A DNA stretch of 64,000 nucleotides from Schistosoma haematobium (GCF_000699445.3 NC_067198.1:44578691-44642690); one strand, 5' to 3'. Shown: positions 10,537 to 22,152, counted from the stretch's first letter. Notes: generated by a model from the sequence alone, not told the origin. Translations and numbers: made by a program.

Positions 10537-13500
10537 GTAAGACCCATTTCACAATTTAAAGACTTTGTCACCAATTTTTATCGTATTTTTGTTTCTACTG
10601 AAGATGCCACAGGTATTTGGAGTTTGACAACGCTTTAACCAGTAACGCCTAATGTGAATCGTACCCACCAAGTGAAATCAAAAGACAGAAGCGAGGAGGT
10701 TCGAAGATATATTCGACAGGCTATCAATATGTGAGATATATATTGGGTATCGAAAACTTACACAGCTATTTATTTTGGGATTAACTTACCGCTACACTAC
10801 CATGTTGTGTCCCGATTATCTGACTTCAATTTGAATAAAAGAATCTGCCATGAATATAAATCTTTCAGTTAATTCCGTATATTACATCTAGGCTAACTCC
10901 GCTTGTGTGTTGACGGTAATAAGACGCTGAATGTAAATTAAGGTCGATAGACTTACTTTTTGGTGAAAAAAGTACATTAACTCAAAACTGACAATAAAGT
11001 TATTGCATTCAAAAGTTAATGTTATAATACATCAATTACAATTTATAAACACAAAGAAAAGTAATGGGACGTTACCACAACCTCAAGCACTTATTTATAC
11101 AGGCACTACTATGACAATCAGGAAAAATAAAGCAAAGCAGATAAGGCAAACGTGTCAACTCACTTATGCTACTTACTACAAACGTTAATATAACTCAGAA
11201 CAGACTATATTCAGTGTAACACACAGGCATTGAATAAAATCATGAATGACACAATGCGCATAGGCGTGGAATTATAAAGACATGAATATAAGACGTATAG
11301 TTGCTGAAAATTACAATTTCCTGCGAAAAGAGTGGCGTCATTGTGACGGTAAAAATAACTTGATTATCACATGCTGTCTGAGTTATTAAAGTCTGCAAGT
11401 GTGAAGTAGTACAAGATACTAAACTACCAAAAACTGATGTTTTTATCTGGAAAGATAATATTGGACTTATGATTAAACGATTGAATTCAGGAAGTGCGAC
11501 TTTACTAAATGATTAGTCTTAGTTGTTTAAACTGAAGTAAATCAAACGAGATACGAACACACGACCTGATGGTTTATCATAGAGTGTTTTATTCACAAAG
11601 TCATTGTTCTAGTATAATCGGTCGGATAAATACAGCACCTTTAAGTTTCGGACATCATTTTTATGTATCGTTAACGAAGGATGAAAACAAGCATTATGTA
11701 AAGAAAATTTTTAAATCACATTAACCAAACAAAAAGATAGTAATTACTTAAGTGGAACTAATCCTTTTTAAGTTCAGGAAAGTATGGCAAAATTAGTACA
11801 AGTATTTACTTATAACAACGTGAAGTGGTAGTATGCTGGGGAGACGTTTTAACAGAAATTTACAGCATACTTTACATATCTTGTTTAAAGAATGGTTATA
11901 TACTTACCAATGATATTAAAACCAGAGAACTTAAAGAACAACTTGATTGAGTACCATGAACACCAAACTGATTACTGCATTGAACTAAATATACTCTAAA
12001 CGTTATAAAAAGAGTATGGTAATGAATGTTTTATCTGATTGTGCTCAGAAGTGAGTGAGCTGGAGAATATTACATTGGTTATTTAATGAGCTCAAAAGTT
12101 TTCCACGTACATATTCTTAATAAATAGTCAAGAATAATGATTGATCATCTTTATTTAGCTGGTTTTATGAATAATTAACAAGGTGTGCATCACTGTGCAA
12201 TGCTTTTTGAGTGATTTACTTTAAAGCTATAAGGCTAGTTCTAAACTTGTTTGATAGAATAAAAGCTAATAATTTATGGAAATAATAATACTCTTTTTTT
12301 CAAAATATTATATTTTAAGGAGCTTGAATCGTTTTCTACTTACCCATTGGAAGTTTTACCGAATGTTTTATATATTGGTACAATTCAACATGCTGGTGAT
12401 CGTAAACTTCATAGACAAATGAATATTGTAGCACACATAAATTGTGCATTAGATAATGACGATCCTATGTGAGTTTGTGAATGACGAACTGATTTCATTA
12501 TTTTTCATTGTTGTTCTAACTTAACAAAATTTGCTACATTAAACCAATCAAAATTGTGTTACATGAAAAAGTTAAGTGTAGGATGATTTTTTCCAATTCC
12601 GGTTTATTAACCAATTGTGATGTTAGTTCAACTCTTACCTTTCTTGTTTTGATACGTTTGTGGTTTTTTGATACAACAAGCCTTAGTGTTTCTATATCTG
12701 TTGCAAATAGAGCATTTGATCAAAGCTTCAGCAAATTTTATTCAGTAAAATATGCATTAAGTGTGGTGATTTAACGAACTTTTTTGTATACTCCCTAATG
12801 AGGACACTTACTACAGATTTCTTGTCGTTCCAGTAAAAAGCTGTAATCTGTAAAGGTAATCTAGTCAACGTTGTGGAATGTATGTCAGGTTCTATCTCCA
12901 ATATGTTTCCCATATGTTTGTCAGTCAACCTTAATTCATATTGGAAATTCTAAGAGACATATTAAAATAATTGTTGGTAAAACTTTTCATAAACCAAATC
13001 TGTTGTTTATATTGAATAATAATTCGTGAAAAAGTTTCACAAACTGCATTAATGTCTTGACAGTTAAGAAAACAGATTAAACTAACAAAATGTACCCACC
13101 GGACTTGTTTGGAATTTCACTTGACTATTCTTCTAACTAAATTTTATCGTCAAAACGTAACTGGTAGTACTTACATACTACTACGTAGTTGGGAATCTTC
13201 ATCGACTGAGATGGTTGGGTCACGTGTTACGTATGCCCGAACACCGATTACCACGACGTTCAATGCTAACCGGTGTTGGAGATGGTTGAAAGAAAGTTGA
13301 GGGCGGTTAAACCAAAACGTGGCATCAGTGCTTGAAGTCACTAACTTATAGTCTGAGCCATGTTGGTAGATGCAGACTACTTGGTTGGAGTCCGCGTGAC
13401 TATCGTAACCAATGGTTGGAGACTCTTGGTGACATGGCTCAGAATCGATCACAATGGCGTCGGTGTATACACTCTCTGTCTTCCCTTAAACTAAGAGATC

Positions 13501-16500
13501 TTACTTTCTACGAACTAATTCTTTCTTCATGTACTATATCCTCATATGCAATCTTTCTTTTATATACTACCACTTCTGAATTAACTACTTTTATGAATCC
13601 GGTGTCCATCTTGTTGTGCTAATGAGGTATGGCAACTTGGACCGATGCATATATGTGCCTGGTCCTGCATTGTGACTGACTGACTGACTAGTGCTTTGAT
13701 CGTATTATACAATCATGACTCCTTATATAGTTTGCTCGAGAACCATATATGCCACTGTGACAATATTTCATGTTTTAAATGGCTTATTGGTCTAAACGTT
13801 AGTCATCAACTAGTTGATCTTCTTAGTGTTTAATCAGTTGGTGTTATAATGCTACAGGTTGTATGCCATCAGAATTCTTCAATATTCAGTCGTTAGTTGA
13901 ACTTATCATTTTTAAATTAAATCAGTCAGTCAGTAATAACGTAGAACTTTGTACGTACATACATCAGTTCGAGTTGCCATACCACGTTATCACAGAGATG
14001 CAGTTGTCGATTCAAATCCCGTAGTGGTAGAGGTAGTAAGAGTATAAGCAGTATTCGGAAACATTAGGGGTTGAAGATGTTATTCAAGGAGTATAATCGA
14101 ACGAAATAAATTTGGAAAGATAAAAAAAGAAAAGGACATGAAGAATTCAGAAGGTTAGAATTTGAGAGAACACAAAGAGTGGATGCACCTGCGCCATTGC
14201 AAACGATTTTGAGCCATATCATTCAAGTTGTCTAACCATCGGTTGCTATCGTCTCGCGGATCCCGACCAGGTAGAAATTCATCAGCAATTTATTTTGATG
14301 TGTTATTATGTAAATGGTATTAAACACTGACTGGATTACGTGAATATAATGAGTTTTTCTTCACTTCTCATTAGATACCAGAATTGTAAAGACTCTATGT
14401 TGAATATTCAACCATCTGAAAATTGTGAACTGTTATCATTTTTGGACAACGCTTGTGATTTTATTCGTAAGTCTATCTTTCCAATGGTTACTATTATTAT
14501 TACTTTGCTATTCAAAGATAATTATGCATGAGAACATATAAAAAACAAGTGTTTCTACAATAAATCATGATTAGCTTAAACCAAATTCATATGAAAGTTG
14601 ATAAATAGAACAACAGTCTATTCTTAAACAGTTGAGCTGTCTAAATGAAATATGTGTTAATCAATAAGAGTACAGCTAGTTTTACAACAGTTAATTTAAC
14701 CAATGAAATACAAGGGAAACGAGTAAATACTAGCTAAACATAATTAATATTGTTATATTACAAGGATTCCCAACTCTGACCATTTTTTAAACTGATCACC
14801 TTTTGTTTCTTTCCAATTTGTCTACAGTTTTCAGGGACTAAGTACAATTTTTTATTTTAAAAAAATTATACTATATAGCTTGAATCTTTGTATCTAGGGG
14901 AGGTAACTATCTATAGCACTTACCTTGTTGCTAATAACAACTGATACCTCAAACTATGATCAGACGTGCACATTAAATGAGACGTATTCTTGGTGATATT
15001 GTATTTACACAATTAGTCAGATGATAGGATAGGGGGCTATGTAACTATTAAAACCCCCCATCATATTAGAACACAGATATACGAAAGAAGAATATTCGTT
15101 TCGAGAAATTGTCGTCAGGTTCTGAAGTCACGCATTCAGGCTAATGATCCAAGGAAGTGATCAAGCTTAAAACGAATGTGTTTCGAAATTGTAACGTATG
15201 AATAAAATAGTCAATATTGAGATGAATAATAAGCCGCGTTAACTTGAATAAGTTTATATGTTAGTTAATAATGAGAAAAAAATATAGGCAGTGTAGAATG
15301 AGAGAAACAGTAATGTAGTTTCAGATCATAAATGGAAGGTCACACAACTTGTTAAGTGTTTGGAATCAAGTAGGCTATAGTACAAAGGAATGAAGACTAT
15401 CTAGATTGTACATGTAGTTGAAAGATTATGGATAATGATAGTAATAATTATACAATGATGCTTGAATAAGAAGAATTAAAGTTATGAAACTAAAAATCAG
15501 AGAGCTGTGTGAATATCAGCCAAACTATATCAGTTTATAATAAAGAAGTACTATCGCCTTATTGGGTCTGAGGCTGGCCAATGTAAGAATAAAGGTTGAA
15601 CAGATTTCTTCTCATGCATACCTCAAATTATTTAGTTTGAATACCTGTCTCTTCCGTCGTTTGAAGGACTTTGATACTGACAGATTTTGGCAGAAAATTA
15701 CTGCCCTGATCAAACCATTAGCTTGACTACTCTGGAGGGTATTCACGAGTACAAAAATGTAAATTCCTAGTATACTGACCAATGGGATTAGCTTCACACG
15801 ATCAATCAAAGTGATCGATACAAAAGAAGATGGCTAATCTAGATAATTAGTGTTTTAGTCTTGATATCACTATCAAAATCATGTTATAGTTTTCCTGCAT
15901 TGAAAACTCTCTGTAATCTTGTGTATAATCTCCGGATCAATATTTCACTTGTTGCATAACTTTTAAACTGTAGGTAATCATCCATTAGTTTTAAAGGTTT
16001 TGTTTTAGCAATTATTCGGTGAGACTATAATTTATAGATGAACCAATCAGGTATAAGATGATGGGACTCGGATTTTGGAACGAAATCCACTTATCCATTT
16101 GGTTAAATAGAGTCTTGACATTATAGCTGATGTTAGTTTGTGATGAAAACGCTAAATCTAATTCCTATTCTAAATCATCAACTGTAAATCATAATCTTTA
16201 TCCTTTATACAGGTTTATAACCTTTATTTAACCCTAGTCAGTAGGTGGATATTCTCAATATTACTTTAGCGTTACTCAGAGATCATCCATAAATTATAGA
16301 TCTCGCCACTTTTATTTCAATCTTATCTAAATTTTGATTGAGATCATGAACCGATTGACGTTAGACCACCATGGAAAACCTGTAAGCACTGGATGACCGT
16401 TTCGTCCTATCGTGGGATTCCTCAGCAGTGCACATCCATGATCCCGCTCGCGGGCTTCGGACCCAGGGCCTTTAGTCTCGCGTGCGAACGCTTAACCTAC

Positions 16501-19500
16501 TGGACCACTGAGCCGGCATCCAATGGTGTTAATGTCTAACCTCAACCAATCCTACAATAGGACAAAACAGCCGTCCAATACTTCCAGGTTTTCAATGGTG
16601 GTCTAACATCAGTCGGTTCATGATCTCAATCAAAACATTTAACAATCTCCATAACCCCTAAACTGATACTTATCTAAATTATTCCTTCTTTCTTTGTTGA
16701 AAAACAAAAATTTAAAAATGTTTATTTTTCATTTTAGAAGAAAAGCGATTAAGAGGACAACGTGTTTTAATTATTTCAAAATGGATGTTTAATCAGTCTG
16801 TAGTGATTGCAATTGCTTATCTTATTAAATATGAATTAATGAGTTTAAAAGTAAGTTGAAATAGAATTCAACTATCAAATTACTTTATTTTGTTCTTTCA
16901 GATTGTTTCTTTGAATGTTTGAGAACAAAAAGTTGTTATACTATACTTGGTGTTGTTTTGCTTGTATCTTCCTATTGTTATTTAGGACTGTAGTTGATCG
17001 CGCCATGCGCGAGACTGATAAGTCCTGGGTTTGCATCTCGCGGGGGGCGGGATCGTGGATGCGCATCCTGTACGGATTGCTTCGATATAGCCTTAAGTCA
17101 TAAGCTTTTTTAAGCAAAAATAAATAGCAGTGAATAGCAGTGAAATCCAATTTGATGCGCGTTTCGTCCTATTTCGGACTGGTCAGCTAGATATATCTGC
17201 ATCACAGAATTGATGTTCACTCTGGGATTCGGACGTGGGGTTCAGTATCTATGTGGATAACGCGATGGCGTTTGAAGGGGACGGTACTGAGTTTGCATCA
17301 CATAGTGAACATCAACTCTGTGATGTAGGTACATCCAGTTGACCAGTCCTAAATAGGACGAAACGCATGTCAAACTGGATTCCACTGATAGCCACTATCC
17401 ATCTTTGCTTAAAATGTTATACTACGTTGTAAAGAATTTTTAAGAATGTTAGTAGTTCACCATAATTGTAGTGTGTGCTACTGATGTGGACAGACATGAG
17501 TAGTATGTATTATCAATCGAAATTGAAAAACCTGGTGGTAGAAGGCTAAGAAGATCGAAGGGAAGAGAACAAGAACAGAGAATGATCGATGTGGAAACGA
17601 AAGAACATTCAAGTCTAAGACAATTGATTGGCATTTTGCAAATGAAGTATTTATTGTATGGTTTTCAGATTTTACTAAGAGATTCTGTAATTTTGTATCC
17701 AAATACATTTGCTTGTTCTTCCTTTGTATTCTCGTGCACTACAATGAGCGATATAGAACGTGACGGATATGTATATTGGTTTAAGTTGCTTTACAGCATC
17801 AAAACAGGGAGATTTAGTTGTTAAGATAAATGAAAGTATTAATAGTATCGATGGTAGCAGAAATTATTAGGCATAGGTGATTGATAGAAAATCCTGGTGG
17901 GCGGCCTATGCTCCTCTACAAGGTGTAACAGACGTAAGTAATTAAGTATTTAGCTATCGAAACTTTGAAAAAGAAAACATTAGATCATTTTGAAACTCAA
18001 GCTATAAGATAAGGAAATGAATGAGTATCTCTAATCCACTGAGACTGACTATTGAGCCATGTCACCTAAAGTCTCAAATCACTGATTACGATGGGCTCAC
18101 AGACACCAACCAGGTAGACTGCATCTACCAAAATTGTTTTTTTTTAATTACCAATGACTTTGTCGACTGATGTCAAGTTTTGGATTATCGATTACTAACT
18201 TTCTTTCAACCTACCCCTACATCGGCAGATATCACATCAAGGTTAGGGGTGGTTAGTCATAGGTTATACATAACTCAACTAGCTCAGTCGATACAGATTT
18301 TCTACCTTATCAACCAATTTATCATCCTCACCTAGTTCTTAGAGTCTAGCCTAAGCACTGTTCATTTAACTGCCTCAACATATGCAAGCAATCCTTTGAA
18401 GATAACTATGATCACATACCAATAAAGGACACATTTTATAGTTATAGTATAGAACATGATGAATTACTTTCCAAGATAATAGTCTTTCCAGTTGCCAGGC
18501 GGAGATCTTACGTACCCCAAAACCAAGCTAGTCTTTTGAGTCCATGTAGGAGAGAATATTGTCAAGTTTGATGATGAATATCTTTTTAAATAGACATTTC
18601 GATTTTTTAAATCACTAGTCAGTGTTATTTTATCAAATACAAACAACCTCATTTATTTATTAATCTTACCTTATTCATCCTTTGACAGTTTATAATGCAA
18701 ATACATTTAGAATTTACATACATATTTCAATAGTTGAGATCATGTGTGAACTGAAGCTAAACCACCATAGAAAACCTGGAAGCACTGGACAGCCGTTTCG
18801 TCCTCTTGTGGGACTCCTCAACAGTGCGCATCCACGATCCTGCCTAACGAAATTCAAACCCAGGATCTATAACTCTCGCAGTGTAAATCTCATTGAAATG
18901 TGAGTATATACGAGTAAATGTTTGAGCTTAACATTGAACTAAATGATTGAATAGTAGGCATCACACTACAAATAAAATATGTAGTGACAAACTATTAAAT
19001 CGATACGATTTCCATGAGATCAATCAGTGAATAGACAAATCTACTGATAGTTAGTTGCAGTTGAGACCATGAACTGATGAATGTTAAACTACCGTTGAAA
19101 AACTAGGGGCACTGGATGGTTTTTCGTCTTAGTTCAGGGCTCTTCAGCAATGCGAATCCACGACTTCTCACTCAGGATCCGAACCCAGGACCTTTAGTCC
19201 TGCGCACGAACCCCTAACCTCTCGGTCACTGGGTCGGCGTCCAGCGGTGTTAATGTCTAATTTCAATCAATCATCTTCCAGTGTCTTCGGTGGGCAACTG
19301 CCTCGCACCCGACATGGTTGGATGCTGGCTCAGCGATCTAAAACTTAAGCGTTCACGCACAAGACCAAAGGTCCTGAATTCGAATCGTGCATGAAGAATC
19401 GTGTATTCACATTGCTGAGGAGTCCAATACTAGGACAAAATGACCGTCCAATGCTACCAGGTTTTCAATGGTGGTATATCATTCCAGTTTTATCTTGTCG

Positions 19501-19715
19501 TATTGTTTCTTTCTTTCTCACTTGGTTCATCATATTGTATACAATTATTTAATTCTATTAATTTTTTGTAGGATGCATGGATGTGTTTACGAAAGATCTG
19601 TATACCGATGCAACCAAGTTGGAATTTTATGATACAATTAGCTGAATTTGAATATAACTTACAGCGTACTGATAAATTGATTCCATTGACAGAAGATGAA
19701 TACTATGAAAGATGA
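9985..19715 (+). CDS. STYXL1: STYXL1-like rhodanese/pseudophosphatase, complete gene, 9 exons
   Basis: Exons: 9985-10087, 10125-10186, 10216-10315, 10359-10427, 10469-10536, 12320-12468, 14375-14466, 16738-16850, 19572-19715. They total 900 nt and encode 299 residues; human STYXL1 (MK-STYX) is about 313. Residues 1-134 form a rhodanese/MKP-type N-domain (SELYNILNQ, DSRTADDYNKSHIITA, NVIVYDGNTSS, GGFETFTRLYPYMR) whose active loop has no cysteine. Residues 135-299 form a dual-specificity phosphatase fold (YPLEVLPNVLYIG, SFLDNACDFI, AIAYLIKYELMSLK, DAWMCLRKICIPMQPSWNF). The signature loop is SKWMFNQS, with Ser228 at the catalytic Cys position and Gln234 at the Arg position, so no phosphatase activity is expected. 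STYXL1 is known as a scaffold-like regulator in stress granules and mitochondria; that role here is inference. The ATG has A at -3 and G at +4. Every junction is phase-consistent. The weakest is intron 2 (29 nt). Confidence 0.9.
10537..12319 (+). other. STYXL1-like intron 5
   Basis: A 1783-nt A+T-rich intron. I see no recognisable transposon, ribozyme or secondary gene. The 61-codon + frame at 11003 looks like chance. Confidence 0.6.
12320..12468 (+). CDS. STYXL1: STYXL1-like exon 6 (start of phosphatase fold)
   Basis: Acceptor TTTTAAG, donor GTGAGT. Encodes ELESFSTYPLEVLPNVLYIG and continues through NIVAHINCALDNDDP, the usual opening strands of a dual-specificity phosphatase domain. It enters in phase 0 and leaves two bases for the next codon. 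Confidence 0.9.
13150..13690 (+). mobile_element. RTE-like element B, 3' end (+ copy in STYXL1-like intron 6)
   Basis: Translation (with frame breaks) shows [23 protein letters not shown] sequence at about 13200-13260 and a SHVGRC...GWSPRDYRNQW...[25 protein letters not shown] end at 13340-13490, followed by a non-coding 3' part and a (GACT)n tail at 13670-13690. It is the 3' end of a non-LTR polyprotein, truncated at its 5' end. The same family is seen at 13921, 18045, 24975, 46290 and 57427. Confidence 0.7.
13921..14275 (-). mobile_element. RTE-like element B, 3' end (- copy)
   Basis: Begins on the + strand with (CAGT)n followed by AACGTAGAACTT and GAGTTGCCATACCACGTTA, the reverse of the element B 3' tail. 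It extends into the end of the coding region (complement of CGCCATTGCAAACGATTTTG, TCGTCTCGCGGATCCCGACC). Tail-to-tail with the + copy at 13690, 230 bp apart, within the same intron. Confidence 0.7.
14375..14466 (+). CDS. STYXL1: STYXL1-like exon 7
   Basis: Acceptor CATTAG, donor GTAAGT. Encodes YQNCKDSMLNIQPSENCELL plus SFLDNACDFI, matching the family segment where the general-acid Asp loop leads into the helix before the signature loop. Phase fits exons 6 and 8. Confidence 0.88.
16333..16642. mobile_element. Hammerhead SINE, inverted pair
   Basis: 16333-16550 is a - strand copy: 3' tail, hammerhead region (16389-16435), B box (complement of GGGTCCGAAGCCC) and tRNA-like start near 16510. 16551-16642 is a + strand 3' fragment (ribozyme 3' half and tail). 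In the - copy the ribozyme core has A instead of G at stem II position 10.1, so it is probably weak or dead. Inserted in STYXL1-like intron 7. Confidence 0.65.
16738..16850 (+). CDS. STYXL1: STYXL1-like exon 8 (degenerate signature loop)
   Basis: Acceptor CATTTTAG, donor GTAAGT. Encodes RVLIISKWMFNQSVVIAIAY. The loop that would be HCxxGxSRS in active enzymes keeps only the final Ser. Both the catalytic Cys and the phosphate-binding Arg are absent. An alternative acceptor 3 nt downstream would delete one Glu. Confidence 0.9.
16985..17405 (+). mobile_element. Sm-alpha-like element with antisense and sense hammerhead domains
   Basis: Starts with a tRNA-like stretch (GCGAGACTGATAAGTCCTGG and a B-box-like GGTTTGCATCTC, 17008-17040). 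An antisense hammerhead domain follows at 17128-17200, then a 110-bp spacer, then a sense hammerhead domain at 17331-17380. The domains are readable from GTCC/GGAC stem II, GAAAC, and stem I AUCCAGUU pairing with AACUGGAU. The sense and antisense domains could pair with each other in one transcript. It lies in STYXL1-like intron 8. Similar pieces are at 24640 and 35700. Confidence 0.65.
17331..17380 (+). ncRNA. Sm-alpha-like hammerhead ribozyme, core mutated
   Basis: Stem I is 33-40/73-80 of the 17300 block (8 pairs). Stem II is GUCC/GGAC, then GAAA, a short stem III and the GUC cleavage triplet at 17369-17371. The core reads UUGACCA instead of CUGANGA: C3 is U, and the catalytic G8 is C. Self-cleavage is not expected. 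Confidence 0.6.
17449..17945 (+). mobile_element. Unclassified dispersed element ending in an RTE-A tail
   Basis: About 440 bp with an 80-codon open frame at 17582 is followed without break by GGCGGCCTATGCTCCTC and GTAACAGACGTAAGTAAT (17898-17940). This is the 3' end shared by all element A copies. It is either a non-autonomous element using the RTE-A 3' end or a deleted RTE-A copy. I do not recognise the 17449-17880 part, and I do not regard the frame as a gene. Confidence 0.35.
18045..18350 (-). mobile_element. RTE-like element B, degraded fragment
   Basis: The complement of the element B C-terminal coding region is recognisable in GAGCCATGTCACCTAAAGTC, CACCAACCAGGTAGACTGCA and TTTCAACCTACCCCTA. 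It then continues to the GGAGACGG-type segment with many substitutions and a large deletion. Lies in STYXL1-like intron 8. Confidence 0.5.
18730..18905 (-). mobile_element. Hammerhead SINE (- copy)
   Basis: Tail (GAGATCATGTGTGAACTGAAG), ribozyme region at 18782-18828 and B box (complement of GGTTTGAATTTCG). Stem I and stem II are intact, but core position C3 is U. Truncated within the tRNA-like part. Confidence 0.6.
19063..19490. mobile_element. Hammerhead SINE, inverted pair
   Basis: A degenerate - copy at 19063-19300 (tail, ribozyme, B box, tRNA-like start near 19230) is followed by a + copy at 19318-19490 with A box region GGATGCTGGCTCAGCGATC, B box GAATTCGAATC and ribozyme at 19403-19450. 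In the + copy stem I has changed on both sides (CAUUG/CAAUG instead of CACUG/CAGUG), while G12 is A. Confidence 0.6.
19572..19715 (+). CDS. STYXL1: STYXL1-like exon 9 (C-terminus and stop)
   Basis: Acceptor TTTTTGTAG. Encodes DAWMCLRKICIPMQPSWNFM and ends LIPLTEDEYYER before TGA. This is the last helical region of the phosphatase fold. No clear AATAAA lies in the next 90 bp; an RTE remnant begins at 19811, so the 3' UTR is short or enters the retroelement. Confidence 0.9.
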   Translation, partial: DAWMCLRKICIPMQPSWNFMIQLAEFEYNLQRTDKLIPLTEDEYYER

Positions 19716-19810
19716 AGTGATAAAGTATGAATAGATAATACAATAGAACTTTAAAAAGGACATTGAATTGACTTTTTTTCTTCTTTTCTGTTAGGTATTT
19801 TTTAAATGAC

Positions 19811-20478
19811 TTACTTACTTACTTACGCCTGTTACTCCTCGTGAAGGAGCATAGGCCACTCACCAGCATTCTCCATCTAACCCTGTCATGGGCAATTCTT
19901 TCTAGCTCCTTCCAGTTATCATTCATCCTTTTATTATCTGATTCTATTATCCGACGTATTGTGTTCTTTGACCTTCATCTTCTCCGCTTCCCTTCAGGAT
20001 TCCAAGTCAGGGCTTGCCTCGTGATGTAGTTTGATGATTTGTGTAATATATGTCTTATCCATTTCCATCATCTTTTCCTAATTTCTTCTTCAGATAGAAG
20101 CTGGTTTTTTCTCTCCCACAAAAGGTTGTTGGTGATGGTATCCGGCCAGTGGATGTTGAGTATCCTGCGTAGACAGCTATTTATAAATACTTGTATCTTC
20201 CTGATGATAGTTGTTGTAGTTCTCCAAGTTTCAGCTCCATACAGTAGAACTGACTGTCTTGACGTTCGTGTTAAAGATTCTGACTTTGTTATTGGTTGAA
20301 AGTTGTTTTGAGTTCCATATGTTCTTCAATCGAAGGAATGAGGCCCTTGCTTTGCCAATCCTCGCCTTTACGTCTGCATCTGAACCTTCTTGTTCATCGA
20401 TGATGTTTCCCAGGTATGTGAAGAATCCTACATCTTCCAGGGTTTCACCATCGAATTTTTTAAATGAGAAGTAATTAT
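19811..20478 (-). mobile_element. RTE-like element A, 3' end (- copy)
   Basis: Begins on + with (ACTT)n and ACGCCTGTTACTCC, the complement of the element A tail (GGAGTAACAGGCGTAAGT). On the - strand it encodes, with breaks, the RTE polyprotein end: [40 protein letters not shown], then sequence after the reverse transcriptase. 5'-truncated and not functional. It starts 95 bp after the STYXL1-like stop codon. Confidence 0.75.
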
Positions 20479-20524
20479 TTGTCAACTCTAGTATTTGTTT
20501 GGATTTTGAATTGTGATAACACAT

Positions 20525-21399
20525 TGAAATAAGAAGTTACTTATAACCTCATAACTATATTTTATTACGAACTCATGAACTACTCACTTATAAAGAGTTG
20601 TTTTGACAGATTAATAGTAGTTGAATTAAAGGCTTCCATGAATTAGATGATATGATATTGTGGTAAGATTTAATAGAATCATTTATAGAGTATAGATTAA
20701 GCGCTGTTTCCAGATCAAGCATGCAATCCAAGTAGTAGTTCATACAAAGGATGTAACAGCTTCATACTTTTTTGATAATAATGAATACTTATTTAGATTA
20801 ACAATTAAGTGATGAATTAACTTGATAATTTGATACAAACACTATCGGGATCATTGAATGAATCTTTGAAATGTTATCGTTTATATTGTATGTATTCATG
20901 CATAATTAACCTTGACTTTACGTCTGATTAAAGATAATTCTGGATATATCTGCTTATTGTTTATTTGATTCTTTGCTTATTTGACTTATATATAAACTGA
21001 AGCGTCCATCCACTTGTCGATTGATTACGTAGTCCATCCAAATAGCGCGTTATACTGTTTCGTCTTCTTTTATGGTTTGTCTGCTTATAAAAATACCTAA
21101 AGTATACACATGCACAACACATTTCACATTAAACTCCGTATATCACACTGTTATCTTAGTGATTACATACAGAGTTGAGTGGGATTTATATTTCAGTGGA
21201 GACAAATATGCCACCATACGAATGAGTAAATCAGAAGACATGCGAATGAAACTCTATAACAAGGTGAAGAAAGTAATGAAGCATTGAGAATGAAACAAAA
21301 ACGAATAACACAGGTAGGACGTTGTTAAAAAGCATGAGACATTTAAACATCTGAAGTTGAGTCAAACTAGAGAGTTTTAATAGCTAAAGTAGTACTTGA
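20525..21399. other. No recognised feature
   Basis: A+T-rich intergenic sequence between an RTE remnant and a solo LTR. A 71-codon + frame at 21072 has no supporting signal. Confidence 0.5.
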
Positions 21400-21404
21400 A
21401 ACAG

Positions 21405-21771
21405 TGCTATAACTGTGACGGCAGATTAGAGGGTAGCGAATTATTGATCGGACCAAAGACGCACAAACACGTAGAACGACCTAGGGTTCTGATTGGCCCC
21501 GCTTCCCTGTCTAGCCCAGCCAGCTGAGTCCAGAACACAAGTCACAGCCTCGGAGATATGAATCCTTATATTTCAAACATACTTTGTTTATATACCAGTC
21601 AAGCAGACCACAACGTACCACAAAATAGAAAATAACATTGTACAATAATGGCCAGTAGGAAAATGACACGTTGAACAAATATTGACCAATAAGATGATAC
21701 CATTCCATGTCGAAGGATAGCATTAGGCTTAGCAGGATAATTTTTGGGATATTTTCCTGAATATCCCAACA
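21405..21771 (-). mobile_element. Solo LTR, family 2 (copy 2)
   Basis: 367 bp, TGCTATAAC...CCCAACA, with a perfect 5-bp target duplication AACAG at 21400-21404 and 21772-21776. Similar to 7166-7668 over the TGAGTCCAGAACACA region and the TATA/polyadenylation segment. Shorter than the other copies, and divergent near the end with ATATCCC. Confidence 0.75.
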
Positions 21772-22152
21772 AACAGACAAAGTCAACATACGGGAAGCGA
21801 ATCTGGGAGATAAAAACGAGTTTAATCTCAATTTAGTTGAAACTTATCGCTAGTCTTATTCCAAGAAGTTCGTCCTCTATATCTTTACTGTAGATTAGAA
21901 GCATGCTCATCGGTTAGAATTTCGTTTATTTATTTTGTCTACTTGTAAGTAGTAAGATTGTGTAGAAAATAATTTTGTTCGATGTGCTTTTTGTCAGCAA
22001 TATAAACTGTTCATACTTTAGTGCAAATCACTCGATTAATTCAAAGTCTGTAGGATAATTCATCACAGTGTATATGGTATTGAAATACAATCTTTCAACC
22101 TGTTTTGTAATTCAATATAAATCAGTATGGGGTTGTGGAGATTATTAAGTTT

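Noticed and set aside
10537..10612. Longer version of STYXL1-like exon 5 ending at the GTATTT donor (10613)
   Set aside because: It leaves one base over, which does not fit the phase-0 exon 6, and the shorter form joins ...YLPR to ELESF as in the family.
16500..16525. tRNA genes at the many GCTCAGTGGTC sites
   Set aside because: All are tRNA-like heads of SINEs with the same downstream ribozyme and tail.
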